Below, piece by piece: positions 35,928 to 46,756 of a DNA stretch of 64,000 nt. The notes beneath the pieces are model-generated. The model had not been told where the DNA came from and made no database searches. It worked only from the letters and a program-made list of their open reading frames with translations. Where the stretch lies: contig VYZB01000292.1 of the NCBI GenBank assembly GCA_013397455.1, positions 156,858-220,857 on the forward strand. Direction: 5' to 3'. The position numbers were made by a program, and so were the translations under genes. Position 1 is the stretch's first letter. Every line of letters begins with the position of its first letter. Source of the DNA: Crotophaga sulcirostris (lineage: Eukaryota > Chordata > Aves > Cuculiformes > Crotophagidae).

Positions 35928-37239
35928 TGGAAGGGCTCCATGGACAATGTTCAGGAATCCACAAACTAAAAAACTGTGCTCTATTTAGAGACAGTTCTGG
36001 ATTTGTTGTTGTGATGATATATCTTGTGGTGGGAAGGAAAAGGCTCTGCTGTCCTGCTGGACAGCCCTTCAGTCTAGCTCTTCATTTGCGTAATATCCAT
36101 ACTGCAAGACTGTGCCATGAAAAGGTCTGATTTAAGTTATGAAAAGCTTGCGGTGATGAGAAAGGTAAGATTCACTTTTCAACTATTTTCTCTTAATCTA
36201 TCTTTAAAAATTATTAATGCTAGAGCCAAAGTCAAAGCAACTACATGATTAGAACTGAGACCTATCATACATTGAAAGGCATTTCTTTCGGTTCTTACCT
36301 TGTTGTGCTGGATCAGGTTACCAGAACAGAATAGCCACATGAATCCAGGGACAGTCATGTCTGATGACCAAAACTCAACTGCTACTTGCTTAAAAGGTAA
36401 GTGATATTTCAAGAAACACATGTTGGTTACGTGGCTTGAAACAATGGATCCTTGTAGAAAATCATAAATCTTTAGTTAAAAAAAAAAAGTTACATTGTAA
36501 AATGCCATTTACCATAAGTAGTCAAATGTCAGGGCACGGATACCGTGTGCCGCAAGACTTCTCTGGGGCTGCTCCACAGAGGAAATGAGAAAAAAAGAGC
36601 TGAACAGTTGAAGTGTTCACAGCATATTGAAAGAAGATGAACAGAGAATGTTTTTTTCTCCTGATTTCTTTCCCAAAAAGAAAATTAATGAATATAGAAA
36701 GTGGGAAGGAGTGAAGGAGAAGGGAGGGAAGAGAGACTGTTTTCAAAATTGGCTTACTTTTTTTCTTAAAGCAGAAAACACAGAAGTTTCAGTTATAGCT
36801 TAAAAGATTTATTTTTGGGGAAGAAAAACAAACAAAAAAAAAGAAAAGAAAAGAACCCAGAAAATCTGGGTGTTGAATGGAAACAAAATTTGGAACCCAA
36901 ATCCTTCTCATAAATATCACTTTTGTAGAAACAATACATAATAATAACGTTATAATTCTGCTCTATTCTGATATCTGCATCACAGCCCTATGCTTATTCA
37001 GATGCCAACTGCATATCCATAGCCACGAGGTATCTTTGGATTACATTAAATAGTCTGGCAAACTTATTTTGCCAAAAAAAAATGTTTCATTTTTAGTTTA
37101 AGAAGCATTACAGCCCACCAAGAGTAAAATGCAAGACCCTACAAGGCCTTTTACAGAGAGAGAAACAAGGAAACAACTGTCAAGAAGAACTGAGGCAATT
37201 CAGATAACATAAGAAATCTGCTGTTCCTCTTGCCCATAC
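35928..37239. other. Unique non-coding DNA
   Basis: No gene is shown. An A-rich repeat lies at 36821-36857, and a 90-base minus-strand segment (36299-36388) with splice-like borders is described as a finding. Confidence 0.55.
36821..36857. repeat. A-rich (GAAAA)n low-complexity tract
   Basis: AAGAAAAACAAACAAAAAAA continues into AAGAAAAGAAAAGAACCC. I recognise no retroposon body next to it, so I call it simple sequence. Confidence 0.7.
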
Positions 37240-37650
37240 TAAAACCAAGCACAAACTAAACAATGTACCGAAGCACCACATCTACAAGTATTTTGAACAC
37301 CTCCAGGGATGGAGACTCCACAACTGCCCCTGGCAGACTCTGTCAGTGCTTCACCACTCTGTCAGTAAAGAAATTTTTCCTAATATCCAGTTTAAACTTC
37401 CCCTGATGCAACTCAGGTCCATTTCCTCTCATCTTGTCACTTGTTACTTGGGAGAAGAGACCAATATCTATCTAACTACAACCTCCTTTCAGGCAGTTGT
37501 AGAGAGGGATGAGGTCTCCCCTCAGCCTCCTCTTTTCCAGGCTAAACAATCCCAGGTGTCCCAGCTGCTCCTGTAACCCCCATGCTCCAGACCCTTCACC
37601 AGCCTCATTGCCCTCCTCTGGATGTGCTCCAGCAGCTCAATGTCTTTTCT
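37240..37650 (-). mobile_element. CR1 LINE internal 3' fragment lacking the terminus (type B)
   Basis: The plus strand reads ACAAACTAAACAATG, GAAGCACCACATCTACAAGT, GAACACCTCCAGGGATGGAG and AATTTTTCCTAATATCCAG. It continues ATGCAACTCAGGTCCATTTC, ACTACAACCTCCTTTCAGGC, GATGAGGTCTCCCCTCAGCC, TGCTCCAGACCCTTCACCAG and GCTCCAGCAGCTCAATGTCT. It is the reverse strand of a type B CR1 that extends further 5' than most copies here. The terminal 80 or so bases, including the octamer repeat and the GGTTGGAAAAGACC block, are missing at its left side. Since CR1 insertion starts at the 3' end, this loss must be a later deletion or rearrangement. Confidence 0.93.
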
Positions 37651-38467
37651 AAACATCTTTTTGCATAAAATCAATGCCACAAGTCCATGAAGGTCACTAA
37701 AGTGTGGATCCATGTCCTAATTTCACCAAGACTACATGTGATACGCAGTGCATGTACCTGTACAGCAAGGAACAGATTTTTCTCCACTGGATTTGGACCT
37801 CAGGCTCTCAGCTGTCTGAGGCTGGGACATGCACCGTCCTCAGCGGGTGACAGGGTCATTATTGGTTCCCTCTGCATTACCCACCACTGCTGAATCCCTG
37901 TTGCCATAGATACTGCTACAGTAACATTATAGTTTCCACAAAGATGTTTCAGCAATCTACTCTGGTGATTAAACTGCAGCCATTTATTGCACAGAATAAA
38001 TAACAGGGCAACAGTGAATTATGGGGCTACGACTCCATCGATGGGTCCTGGTGACATCATAAACCACAAGAACCAAGCTCGAGTCATCAGAACTCCCTAG
38101 ATGGAATTATAAACTCCATCATTCAAACTGTGCTCTTTAAGGATATTTGATATAATACACGGAGCCAACAAAATGAAAGAGAGAGAGGCAGAAACAGACC
38201 ATCAGGCTTTCAGGCCAACCGCGTACTCTCCTGGCCACCACGAGTCTGTGGCCAAGATTGGTATCAGCTGCCACAGTCACGGGGGAGACAGACTGTCAGG
38301 CATTCAGCACAGCCAGGCCTACATCTTTCTTTGGGAGCACTACTCAAGATCAATGCTGCCTGTGGGACCGTATAGCTCAGCATGCAAGCAGGGTATTGAA
38401 CCTTGCAGGCTGCCAGCAGCATCTGGATTCCCAACAAAGATCTCCGGGAGCACTGGTGTTGCAAACT

Positions 38468-38511
38468 ACAAAGAAAAAAATAATGAATAAAGAATAATAA
38501 TAAATAAACAC
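38468..38511. repeat. (AATA)n low-complexity tract
   Basis: AAAGAAAAAAATAATGAATA continues into AAGAATAATAATAAATAAAC. It is an A/T-rich degenerate repeat of about 44 bases. Confidence 0.7.
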
Positions 38512-39957
38512 ATGAAGAATGGGCTTTGTTTTCCTTGCTACATCCTTTTTGTTGTCTTTGACAAAGTGGACACCTCTCTAAAGTGTGAAGAACTTCAGAG
38601 AGAAGGCACAGGTTCTAAAGCGTTAGAGCAATCTTGTGCCGAAGCACTGAAGTAGCATAACGCTGTTTGCCTTGTCGCTCTGCATCTCTGTGGTATCAGT
38701 GAAGGGTTTGTTTTTAGAGCAGATGAAGACAATTTGCTGCAAAGAACTTTCTTTTCTCTTAGAAAGAAATAGGGCCACGTTCTGAACAAGTTGCAAACTG
38801 CTGACATTGATTTAAATAAGCCGAGGCTCTGGCTCCAAGCCTGCTGTGCTGGGATAGCGTATACCTGCAGCTGATGACTGTGGAGTTTGAAAAACATTGA
38901 TTGCTTTGTACGTTCTGGCCCATTAGATGTTATTTAAAATACTGAAGTATCAGAGAACAGAACAATCTATAAGATTAGTGATAGCAGATGGATCTTCTCA
39001 CTCGTTAAAGTTGTTTGTTTGACTTCAGTGCTTACCAAAAGTTGTATTTAGCAACTTGCAAGCATGAAGCTTTTTTTCCCCCTCTTCTTTTGAAAGCTCC
39101 ATGCAGCCAGCTTTTTGCTTCTTAGTGCATTCGATAACATGGAAGACATAAACCACTCATTGTGGGCTCACTTATTTTCTTGAACAGCTCTTTAGATTGC
39201 AAAAAAAAAACCCCAGTGGTCCCTAGTGGGAAATCACAGGAGAAATACCGAAGAAGTACTGGACTGGGATGAACGAAATGGTGGGCTCTGCCCAGTCATC
39301 TTTTCCCTCTCATTACCATTTCTCAAACTGAACTTTCAGATCAGGGAAGTTAAGATTGCTCTTGCTCTAGTGATTCTTCTTTAAATACACACTTAAGAAT
39401 AGCATTTTAAAAATCACTCATCATTGACCTAAAATGCAATGCTATTTGAGGTCAACATTGTATTTTCCATTTGGGACAGTTCGACCAATGTTGAGTACTT
39501 CTAAAATTTCCGCCATACATATGAATACAGAGAAAGGGAAAGAGGGTATTCAGTGATACATGTGTCTTAATGTACCACACTAGACAGAGACAAAACCACA
39601 TTTTTAATAGCTTTCTATATTGACTGCAGAATTATTTATTGTGTGACTGCAATAACACATGTGCAGACTTTAAAAACTAAAGCTTATCTTCAAAAATGGG
39701 GGTGATTCTAATCTCTTTGTAAAATGGTGATGTCTCCAACTGTCTCCATAATCACCCCAATGTAAATGTGATCAGAAACAGGTAATTTTGTCTCATTTCA
39801 CACCTCTTTTCACCTTCTTTCAGATGGGAAGTTGTGTGGAGATACACTTTAGAACTATTCCTACCTTTTGCAAGTTGGTCAGAGTAACTCTTTGGAGTTG
39901 CATGTGCCCGTATCAGATCTGAATTTAATCCTCTGTCCCCCTTCACCCTATCTCTGT

Positions 39958-39970
39958 CACACACACACAC
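39958..39970. repeat. (CA)n microsatellite
   Basis: CACACACACACAC is a short pure dinucleotide run. Confidence 0.75.
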
Positions 39971-40140
39971 TCATTTTAGGTTTTGTCTCTCCTACTTGCT
40001 CTTCACCTTGCATTTTGTATACATTGCAAAACAAATGCACCAACTTTCCTTTCTGCTGAAGAACCCAAAGATGGTGGAATAGTTCTCCTATGGTACCTTC
40101 TCCATTAGCAACAATGTCCCAGCGTCTGCTGTTTGTCTGA

Positions 40141-40366
40141 ATCATAGAATCATGGAAAGGTTTGATTGGAAGGGACTTGAAAGCCCATCCAGTTCCAACC
40201 CCCTGCCATGGATAGGGACAGCTCCCATGGGATCAGGGTGCTCAAAGCCCCATCCTGCCTGGTCTTGAACACCTCCAGGAATGGGGCATACACAACTTTC
40301 CTAATATCTCATCTAAATCTCCCCTTTTTCAGCTTAAAACCATCACCCTTCATCCTATCACTAGGC
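40141..40366 (-). mobile_element. CR1 LINE 3' fragment with internal deletion (type A)
   Basis: The plus strand starts ATCATAGAATCATGGAAAGG, then TTGGAAGGGACTTGAAAGCC, CCCCTGCCATGGATAGGGAC and GATCAGGGTGCTCAAAGCCC, then CTTGAACACCTCCAGGAATG. At about 40298-40302 it jumps from ACAACTT straight to TCCTAATATCTCATCTAAAT. That skips about 50 bases present in the sister copies (the CTCTGGGCAACCTGTGCCAG block). The junction has TTC shared on both sides, so a small slippage or microhomology deletion is likely. It is a minus-strand, type A, dead copy. Confidence 0.93.
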
Positions 40367-40566
40367 AGGTTTCTGTTCTCTATTCTGTTCCATGTTTGTT
40401 TTTCTAGGGCTGAGTCAGTTATTTATATTGCCTTAGAGAACAAGTAGGTTTACATAAAACCTACACAGCAGAAAGATGCTGAATTGCTACAGGTAATTAG
40501 TAATTTACTGATTGCATATTCTAGGAACCATACAGGATCTATACCATACGTTATCTGGAAAGGTTC

Positions 40567-40588
40567 TCTTCTCAGTGTACTGAGAAGA
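40567..40588. repeat. Perfect 9-bp inverted repeat, 4-base loop
   Basis: The arms are TCTTCTCAG (40567-40575) and CTGAGAAGA (40580-40588), with loop TGTA. It is a tight stem without a T-run on either side, and no RNA gene context is visible. Confidence 0.85.
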
Positions 40589-41273
40589 AACAAAGCATAG
40601 CACTTCACAAAGGCAGCTCTCCAAGCTCTGAAGCAGTACTGCAGTGGACAAGATTTTCGAAACACCAAGGAAAAGATAATTTTACTAATAGCGTAAATGC
40701 AGGTAACACAGTGATGACAAGATGATTGCTAGCAGACATTTTTCTTTCATGAAGGGAGAAGCTGACTTGCCTGGTATGTGTGATGCAAAAAGAAGCTGGA
40801 AGGACTAGTGAAATAAAACCTATGCTTTACAACATAGGGTGTACTGCCTCACCTGACCAAATCTACCTTAATCAGGTACTGGTTCCATTTCACCTCTTGA
40901 ACATGAGCTCCCAGCTTTGCAAGGCACATGGTGAACTTCACTATCAAGCACTCACTGGCCTAACAGAAGGGGAAAAACCCCAAACCTAAATTTCACCTTA
41001 CCTGCAATTGCTCTTTCACTTTGGTCCCCTTGCCCAGGTGACAACATGCTTTCACCTGGCCAGAGAACAAAAGAACAGGTACAGCAAAATCAAATGCTAC
41101 CAGGAGGAAGTGGGAGCAATGTAAACTGCCTGTTGTTCTGGGTGTGCTTTTTTTTCTCCTTCTTTAATTTCAATTTGCAAAGACAGTGAAATGGAAAATG
41201 TGCGTCCAATTATTACCCCTCTGTGCTTCCTAAAAGCCTCTCTCTGAACTTTTAAGTCTCCTCAAGTTTCAGG

Positions 41274-41316
41274 TCCTCTTTTTCTCCCTCTCTTTTTCTC
41301 TCTCCCTCTTTTTTAT
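41274..41316. repeat. CT-rich pyrimidine tract
   Basis: TCCTCTTTTTCTCCCTCTCT continues into TTTTCTCTCTCCCTC and TTTTTTATTT. It is polypyrimidine low-complexity sequence just before an A/T-rich block with a TATA-like motif. Confidence 0.7.
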
Positions 41317-43499
41317 TTAAACTAATCTAAAAAAGCTATAAAAAGCCTCTGACACTATAAATTCCCTTGTAAACCCTGGTTTTATAGGTTTAATTGCTTC
41401 ATTTTACTGCCTTGCATGCTTTGTTCCTTCAGTATTTTAGAGAGTTGCCCCCAGTATTTAGTACGAGCAGGCAACTTGGGGGAAAAGGGGCCATCTCAGA
41501 GCACTCAACTAGAGTTTGAATGTGGTCAGAACTTTGGCATGGTTAGCAGCTTATGGAAACTGAGTCTTGAAATGGCTCCACTCAGACTCATGCATATGGG
41601 AAGCTGACCTAGACAAAAATGGAGAGAAACCTCAGCACTGGGAAATTCAAGTGTCCCTTGACATGGGATAAAATTGTGCTCCCAAGCCTTCAGGGTATGA
41701 GAAAACCCACAAAGAATCTCTCACAGGGGAAAGGGCACTGGGGTTCTTATTGGTATTTCTGTGACATGGATAGTTCCTTCTCCAAGCATTATCAAAGCAG
41801 AGTATAAGAATCCCAAAGATGCCAAAGCATGTAGCAAGGTCACTCTTGCTAGGTGCTGCACAAACAAGGACAAGCAGGTGAGATCCCAGGCCAGGGAGCT
41901 CCTGGTCTGAACAGCCATCCTCTTCAAAGAAGGAAAATAAGGGTGAGTGTGAAAATCCTACCAAGATTCCCCCTTGGTCCTTCCCAAAGTGTTAACACCC
42001 AAGCAATAAGCAAACCCCGCTCTTATTTCAAACATTCACATTTCCTAATGATGTCCCTGTCTGTTGAATTGGCATCCACAGATCTAAACTAGATCCTGTG
42101 GCCGTCCTGTGTCTCACCCTGAGTTGTGCAAAGAGGAGAGCAGATGCATGGGGGGTAGCTAACAGCAACCTCTGACTTTTGCTCAGGATTAGAATGGATT
42201 TGCAGAAACCAGCCACACTCACGATATGTGTTTTTTCTCATTAAAGAACAAAGATAGAATATTTCTGTGCAGGTATTGCCTACCCACAGTCATCCTGCAG
42301 CAATGAGATGGAAGCTTCTTCCACAGCCTTGAGCCTTGGATCCAAGACCCTGATGTCTAGCAAAACCAAACAGTGTAGTCTACTGCAGACCTCCCAACAG
42401 TAGGACACGGCACTTCTCCCCTCAAACAAGGTTTCCAGAATCCATTTCTTGGCTCCCAAGAACATGAGATGACACCCTTGGTTTCATCTGAGCCTCGAGA
42501 TTTCTTTGAGTCTCACATCCAGGTGATCTGTTAAGGAGGACAGACTGTGCAAGATTTTATTCCTGAACTCCTTCCTTTACGAGTTCTAATACAAGCGTGG
42601 GAAACGGAAAACACTAGAAAGAGGGGAGAAATAAATGAAAGCCTAAAAGCTTTCAAACAATTTGGGTTTAGTTTAACTGAGGAAATGGTAAAGGCATCCA
42701 AATGTGGGTTTTATTGGCAAATTAAGGGCTTTATTTTTTTCTGTATTTTCCTAAAGAGGCAAGGCGTATGACTCATGATGTGTATGCATCTTGCACTACA
42801 TTTTGTTTTACCGTAACTTCAGAAAATATGGAGCATTCTTAACCAAATATGTCAGAGAGAAAGAAGTCTGAAGAGCATTACATGTCTGTAAGTTTCATAA
42901 ATACAGGTCAGCCAGTAAAGGAGCAAGATACGAATTTGTTTCCCCATGCTTAATTTAAACCATACAGAAACTTAAACTTCTTTATGTTCTTCACCAAGTT
43001 ACTGTTCTCTGAAATGCTTTCCCCAGCTCTGGTTAACATGGAAAGGGATTGTGTGAAGAACTGATGCTGCTTTTTGTAGTAACTGAGGTAAAAGAGTACT
43101 AACCTATTCATTTTTCCAAGCTACTTTTGATTTTACAGACTTCTATTGCATCTCTCCTCAGATACCTCACACAGTGATCTATTTAATTGCTCTTCATAAA
43201 CATGATGGTTTTTCCCCTCCTCTGGATTTCTTTTCTTAGCTGGGTCCTGGAAAGAAGAAAGAAGAAACATTTCCTATTCACGGACAGGGAAATTTAAAGT
43301 ATATGTTCACATGTGTGTTATTCCCTGTGAACAAGCAGAGCCTGGAAAAACACATTGCTTGTTTTAGCCATTAAGCTGTTGGCAGCAGGGCAGGCGAGGG
43401 GAACAGTGACGGAAGCCTTGACAGAGAAGGGAAGAGGAGGGAGAGGCACTTAGAGGATCAAAATCTGGAGGAAAAGTATGTTAAAAACAAATGAACTGA

Positions 43500-43900
43500 A
43501 GAAAGAACTTGTTGTTGGTGAAGTTGATCCTTCATGCTGCCCTGCTATCTTGTAAAAGGAGTTTTATTTGCCTTTTTGTGGGAGTCCTGGGAGGAAACTA
43601 TTAAAGGAGCAGGCTTTAGGCAGTTTGTGGAGATGTGTATATAGGCACATGCGTGAGTGCGTGCGTTTGGGCGTCCATGGCTGTGTATTTGCTCCCTCCC
43701 TTTTACAAGGGCCAGGTAGGTCACAAGGTTAAAGCCAGGGGGGACTTATTCTGTGTTGTAAGAATTTTTACAAAGTGTAAAGGATCAAAGTAATTAGCTG
43801 AGGGTGAGAGCCCAGGACTGTCAGAGAGCTAATGCAGCCCCTGCCCGGGAGTCTTGATCACAGCCGCCCGCATTGAAACTCCAGAGATCGGGAATCAGTT
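43500..43900. promoter_or_regulatory. Candidate enhancer/promoter-like block
   Basis: Clustered motifs are visible. A nuclear-receptor-type direct repeat AGGTCA-CA-AGGTTA (DR2, 43718-43731) comes first. ATCAAAG, a TCF/LEF core (43784-43790), abuts the homeodomain core TAATTA (43791-43796). A CpG-bearing stretch follows (GCCCGGGAGTC, AGCCGCCCGC, 43840-43870). The sequence is non-repetitive. Function, target gene and conservation are unknown. Confidence 0.28.
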
Positions 43901-45647
43901 AACCAAGAGGTCCGCACAGCATGAAGTGTGCTGCTAGATATGAGACTTGTATGAAAGACTAAATTTTGGATGGAACAACTGGAAAATGTTCCAGAAATGT
44001 GGCTGAATGAAGCACAGGAGCTTTTAGGTGAGAATATTTTAAAGCCAGCTGTCTGCTGCTGTGAGACCTGCCAAACCACACTGGCACTCTTTGGGGAGCA
44101 GGTCATTGCTTCCTGCTTCCAGCTGGCCTGGAAAGACTACCCGAAAGTGAGCCAGAACTCTCAGTCCCTCTGTTTGGTCTTTCAAAGGAAGCAAGCAAGA
44201 AGGAAACAGGCAGATGGGGTGATGAAGCATCAACGTCAAAACAGTGGAACCCGGGGCAGGTCAAAGCTACTTGCAAGTGTCAGCCAGGCCTCTTACTGCT
44301 TGGTATCTTGGGTTTCTGTGTTGGCTTTCCTGGTTGCCTGATGTTCTTGGGACACTCTCCTGATACCATTCAATTCCATCCAACAGCACTACCACTAAAA
44401 TGGACCAAGCCACAACAAGTGTCTCTAATGCCTGAACAAGGAAACGTGGTTGATACATGTATAACATCAAACTACAAAGCACATAAAAACAGACCACACT
44501 GCTGGAGAGCCTTCAGGTCCCTGGAGTCACCCACATTTTTGATTGACAGCAGTAACTGAGAAGAACAAATTACATCCTGTTTGGGAAACAGAAACCAAGA
44601 TCTTCCAGATGGCCACAGAAGACCTTGCTGGGCAGTGTACATTTCAACTGGCTAGGCCACCAGATCCTTCACCTCCCCCAAACCCATTCACATCACACCT
44701 AATTAGCTGCTACTATTAGAATTCAAGGGGATAGGAAGGAACTACAGAAGAAACAGAGAAACAGAGAAAGCCCAGGTATCTCCATATCACAGCTGGTGAT
44801 AAACTGTTCATCCTCCTTACTCAGAGCTTTGGAATGGCAGGAGCAGATGGCACTTCTACACCCCACTTGCGGCTGCTGTGTGAAAGAAAGAAAACAAGAT
44901 AGTTACTCATGGAAAATCTTCTTTTTTAAACTACTGCATTAGTTTTATTAAATGTTCATCATCTACATTTCACCTTTCCTCCCCAAATTACGTTCATCTT
45001 TGTGAGAGGAAAAAAATAGATGCCTGACCAAAACTTTGGCTCAAAGCCGTCTTCTGTCTCCAGTCCCTCAGAGGATGAATTAGTGCTTTGTAGATGTTAT
45101 TGATTTCCAAGAACGGATTGTCTGGCTGCATGGTCCTCATGTCTCCTACCCTGCACTGCTCCTCCAACCAGAGATCTTCTTTCCCTTGAAGTCCCTTTGC
45201 TTTTGAGTCTATTTGAGATGCAAAATGTAGAGTTGGCAGGTGTGGCTCCGTGATGGCCCGCAGCCATTTATCACACAGTTCTCAATAAGTTAATAGCCCT
45301 AATGTGTGAAAATTGATTTCTGGGGTGAATGCAAAAGTCCCAGTGATTTACACTCTATTTCCAATTGATGAGGCTCAATTGATTTCAACGAGTACTAAAA
45401 TATTTACTATAGTGGAAGGCAGAGGGAGGGTGTGTGGTGAAGGGCTGGGAACAGGGTCATCGCTCACAGAGAAGCATCTCAGCTGACCATCAGCCCGTGG
45501 ATGGGCCCATCAGGAAATGAAGCATTTGATCTAACAGGAAAACTACTTGGTCAGCTGTAAGTGGAGAGAAGAAGGAAAGCAGTGACAAAAAAAGGAAGGA
45601 AAAACTGGTGTGTCATAAACACAGCCTTGCAGATTTGAGGGGAGCTG
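43901..45647. other. Unique non-coding DNA
   Basis: A 123-codon plus-strand open frame (43970-44341) has no recognisable domain and a minus-strand frame opposite it. 45250-45420 is A/T rich with repeated AATTGAT cores (ATTGATTTC, CCAATTGATGAGG, CTCAATTGATTTC), suggestive but unproven as a conserved element. Confidence 0.5.
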
Positions 45648-45735
45648 AGATTCATGGAAAGTGTCCCTGTCCATGGAATGGGGTTGGAACTGCATGATCT
45701 TTAAGGTCTCTTCCAACATAAACCATTCTATGATT
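45648..45735 (+). mobile_element. CR1 LINE 3'-terminal scrap (type A)
   Basis: GTGTCCCTGTCCATGGAATG, GGTTGGAACTGCATGATCTT, TAAGGTCTCTTCCAACATAA and ACCATTCTATGATT make up the last 88 bases or so of a plus-strand CR1. The strong 5' truncation leaves only the 3' end. Confidence 0.92.
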
Positions 45736-46363
45736 GTTATAACTTCCCTGACTTCTTGGGGAAATAACCCTGGGAAAGCACCTCTGATGACGTGTCTGAC
45801 CAAGGCTGGTTTGAACTCCAGTTGCGTTTGCTCACTGATTCTCACAGGCTCCATGACCAGGACAGCAAGACTATGCTTGAGGTCAGTGTGAAAAGGTCCA
45901 ATGAGCTTCCCAAATGCCTAACCACAATCACTATCTCCTTTGAAAGTGAACCCTCTCCAGACACATCTTCCCATAAGATACAAGTTTATGTTCCACAGTC
46001 TGATGATCAGGACATCTCAGGGGCAGGCGCTGAGTGGGACAGCACTTTCCACTACCTAATCCATGAGTGCCACTGCCACTCCCCAATGGTCCTAGCAAAG
46101 CAAAACCACGCATTAAGGAGAAGGTGGAGAAGGGAATGGGAGAGGAACGAAAGTTGAAGGATTCTCACAGTCTACAAGTTCACTTGCTTGTATTTTCCTC
46201 TTACCTTTATTACCTTTTATTACCTATTACCTAGTTACCCTTTTCCCCAGTCTCTCAACCTAGCTTGAATCAACAAACTTGACTATCAGTTCCCACTGAT
46301 CTTTCCCAATTCATTCTACCCTTTCCCTGTTTATCAATTCAATCCTTTTCCCACAGCTGTTAA
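45736..46363. other. Spacer between two plus-strand CR1 copies
   Basis: Here lie a 121-codon open frame (45792-46157) without recognisable motif and a degenerate TTATTACC tandem tract (46197-46240). No gene is supported. Confidence 0.5.
46197..46240. repeat. Degenerate TTATTACC tandem repeat
   Basis: TCTTACCTTTATTACCTTTT continues into ATTACCTATTACCTAGTTACC. About four to five imperfect 7-10 base units are visible. Confidence 0.7.
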
Positions 46364-46756
46364 ATTGGGGTTGTTCAGCCTGGAGAAGAGAAGGCTCCAG
46401 GGAGACCTTAGAGGAGCCTTCCAGTACTGAAAGGGGCTACAGGAAAGCTGGGGAAGTGTTCTTAATCAGAGAGTGCAGGGATAGGATGAGGGGGAATGAT
46501 TTGAACCTGAAAGGGGACATATTCAGATAAGATCTTAGGAAGAATCATTTTCCTGAGAGGATGGTGAGGCCCTGGCACAGGTTGCCCAGAGAAGTGGTGG
46601 CTGCCCCACTCCTGGAGGTGTTCAAGGCCAGGATGGATGGGGTTTTCAGCACCCTGATCCAGTGGGAGGTGTCCCTGCCCATGGTAGGAGTGTGGAATTG
46701 GATGGACTTTAAGGTCTGTTCTAACCCAAACCATTCTATGATTCTATGATTCTATG
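46364..46756 (+). mobile_element. CR1 LINE 3' fragment (type A), about 390 bp
   Basis: It begins GGGGTTGTTCAGCCTGGAGA and continues AGAGAAGGCTCCAGGGAGAC, GAAAGGGGCTACAGGAAAGC and CTTAGGAAGAATCATTTTCC. It then runs through CTGGCACAGGTTGCCCAGAG, TGGAGGTGTTCAAGGCCAGG, GATCCAGTGGGAGGTGTCCC and GATGGACTTTAAGGTC. The 3' end has three intact ATTCTATG octamers (46733-46756). It is a plus-strand, well-preserved but non-coding copy. The clean 3' repeat suggests a relatively young insertion. Confidence 0.96.

Larger units (their letters stand above)
37651..40140. other. Unique non-coding DNA
   Basis: No gene is supported. It contains a 10-base palindrome CCATCGATGG (38035-38044), an (AATA)-type tract (38468-38511), a run of 10 A near 39200 and a (CA)n tract (39958-39970). 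The 105-codon frame at 38173-38490 has no recognisable motif. Confidence 0.55.
40367..43499. other. Unique non-coding DNA
   Basis: No gene is supported. It holds a 9-bp perfect hairpin (40567-40588), a pyrimidine tract (41274-41316) and a TATA-like motif (41338-41346). An exon-like minus-strand segment at 41002-41055 is described as a finding. Confidence 0.5.

Noticed and set aside
43970..44341. 123-codon open frame
   Set aside because: No recognisable motif, ordinary for chance, with minus-strand frames opposite.
45792..46157. 121-codon open frame between two CR1 copies
   Set aside because: No domain or homologue that I recognise. Length is within chance expectation.
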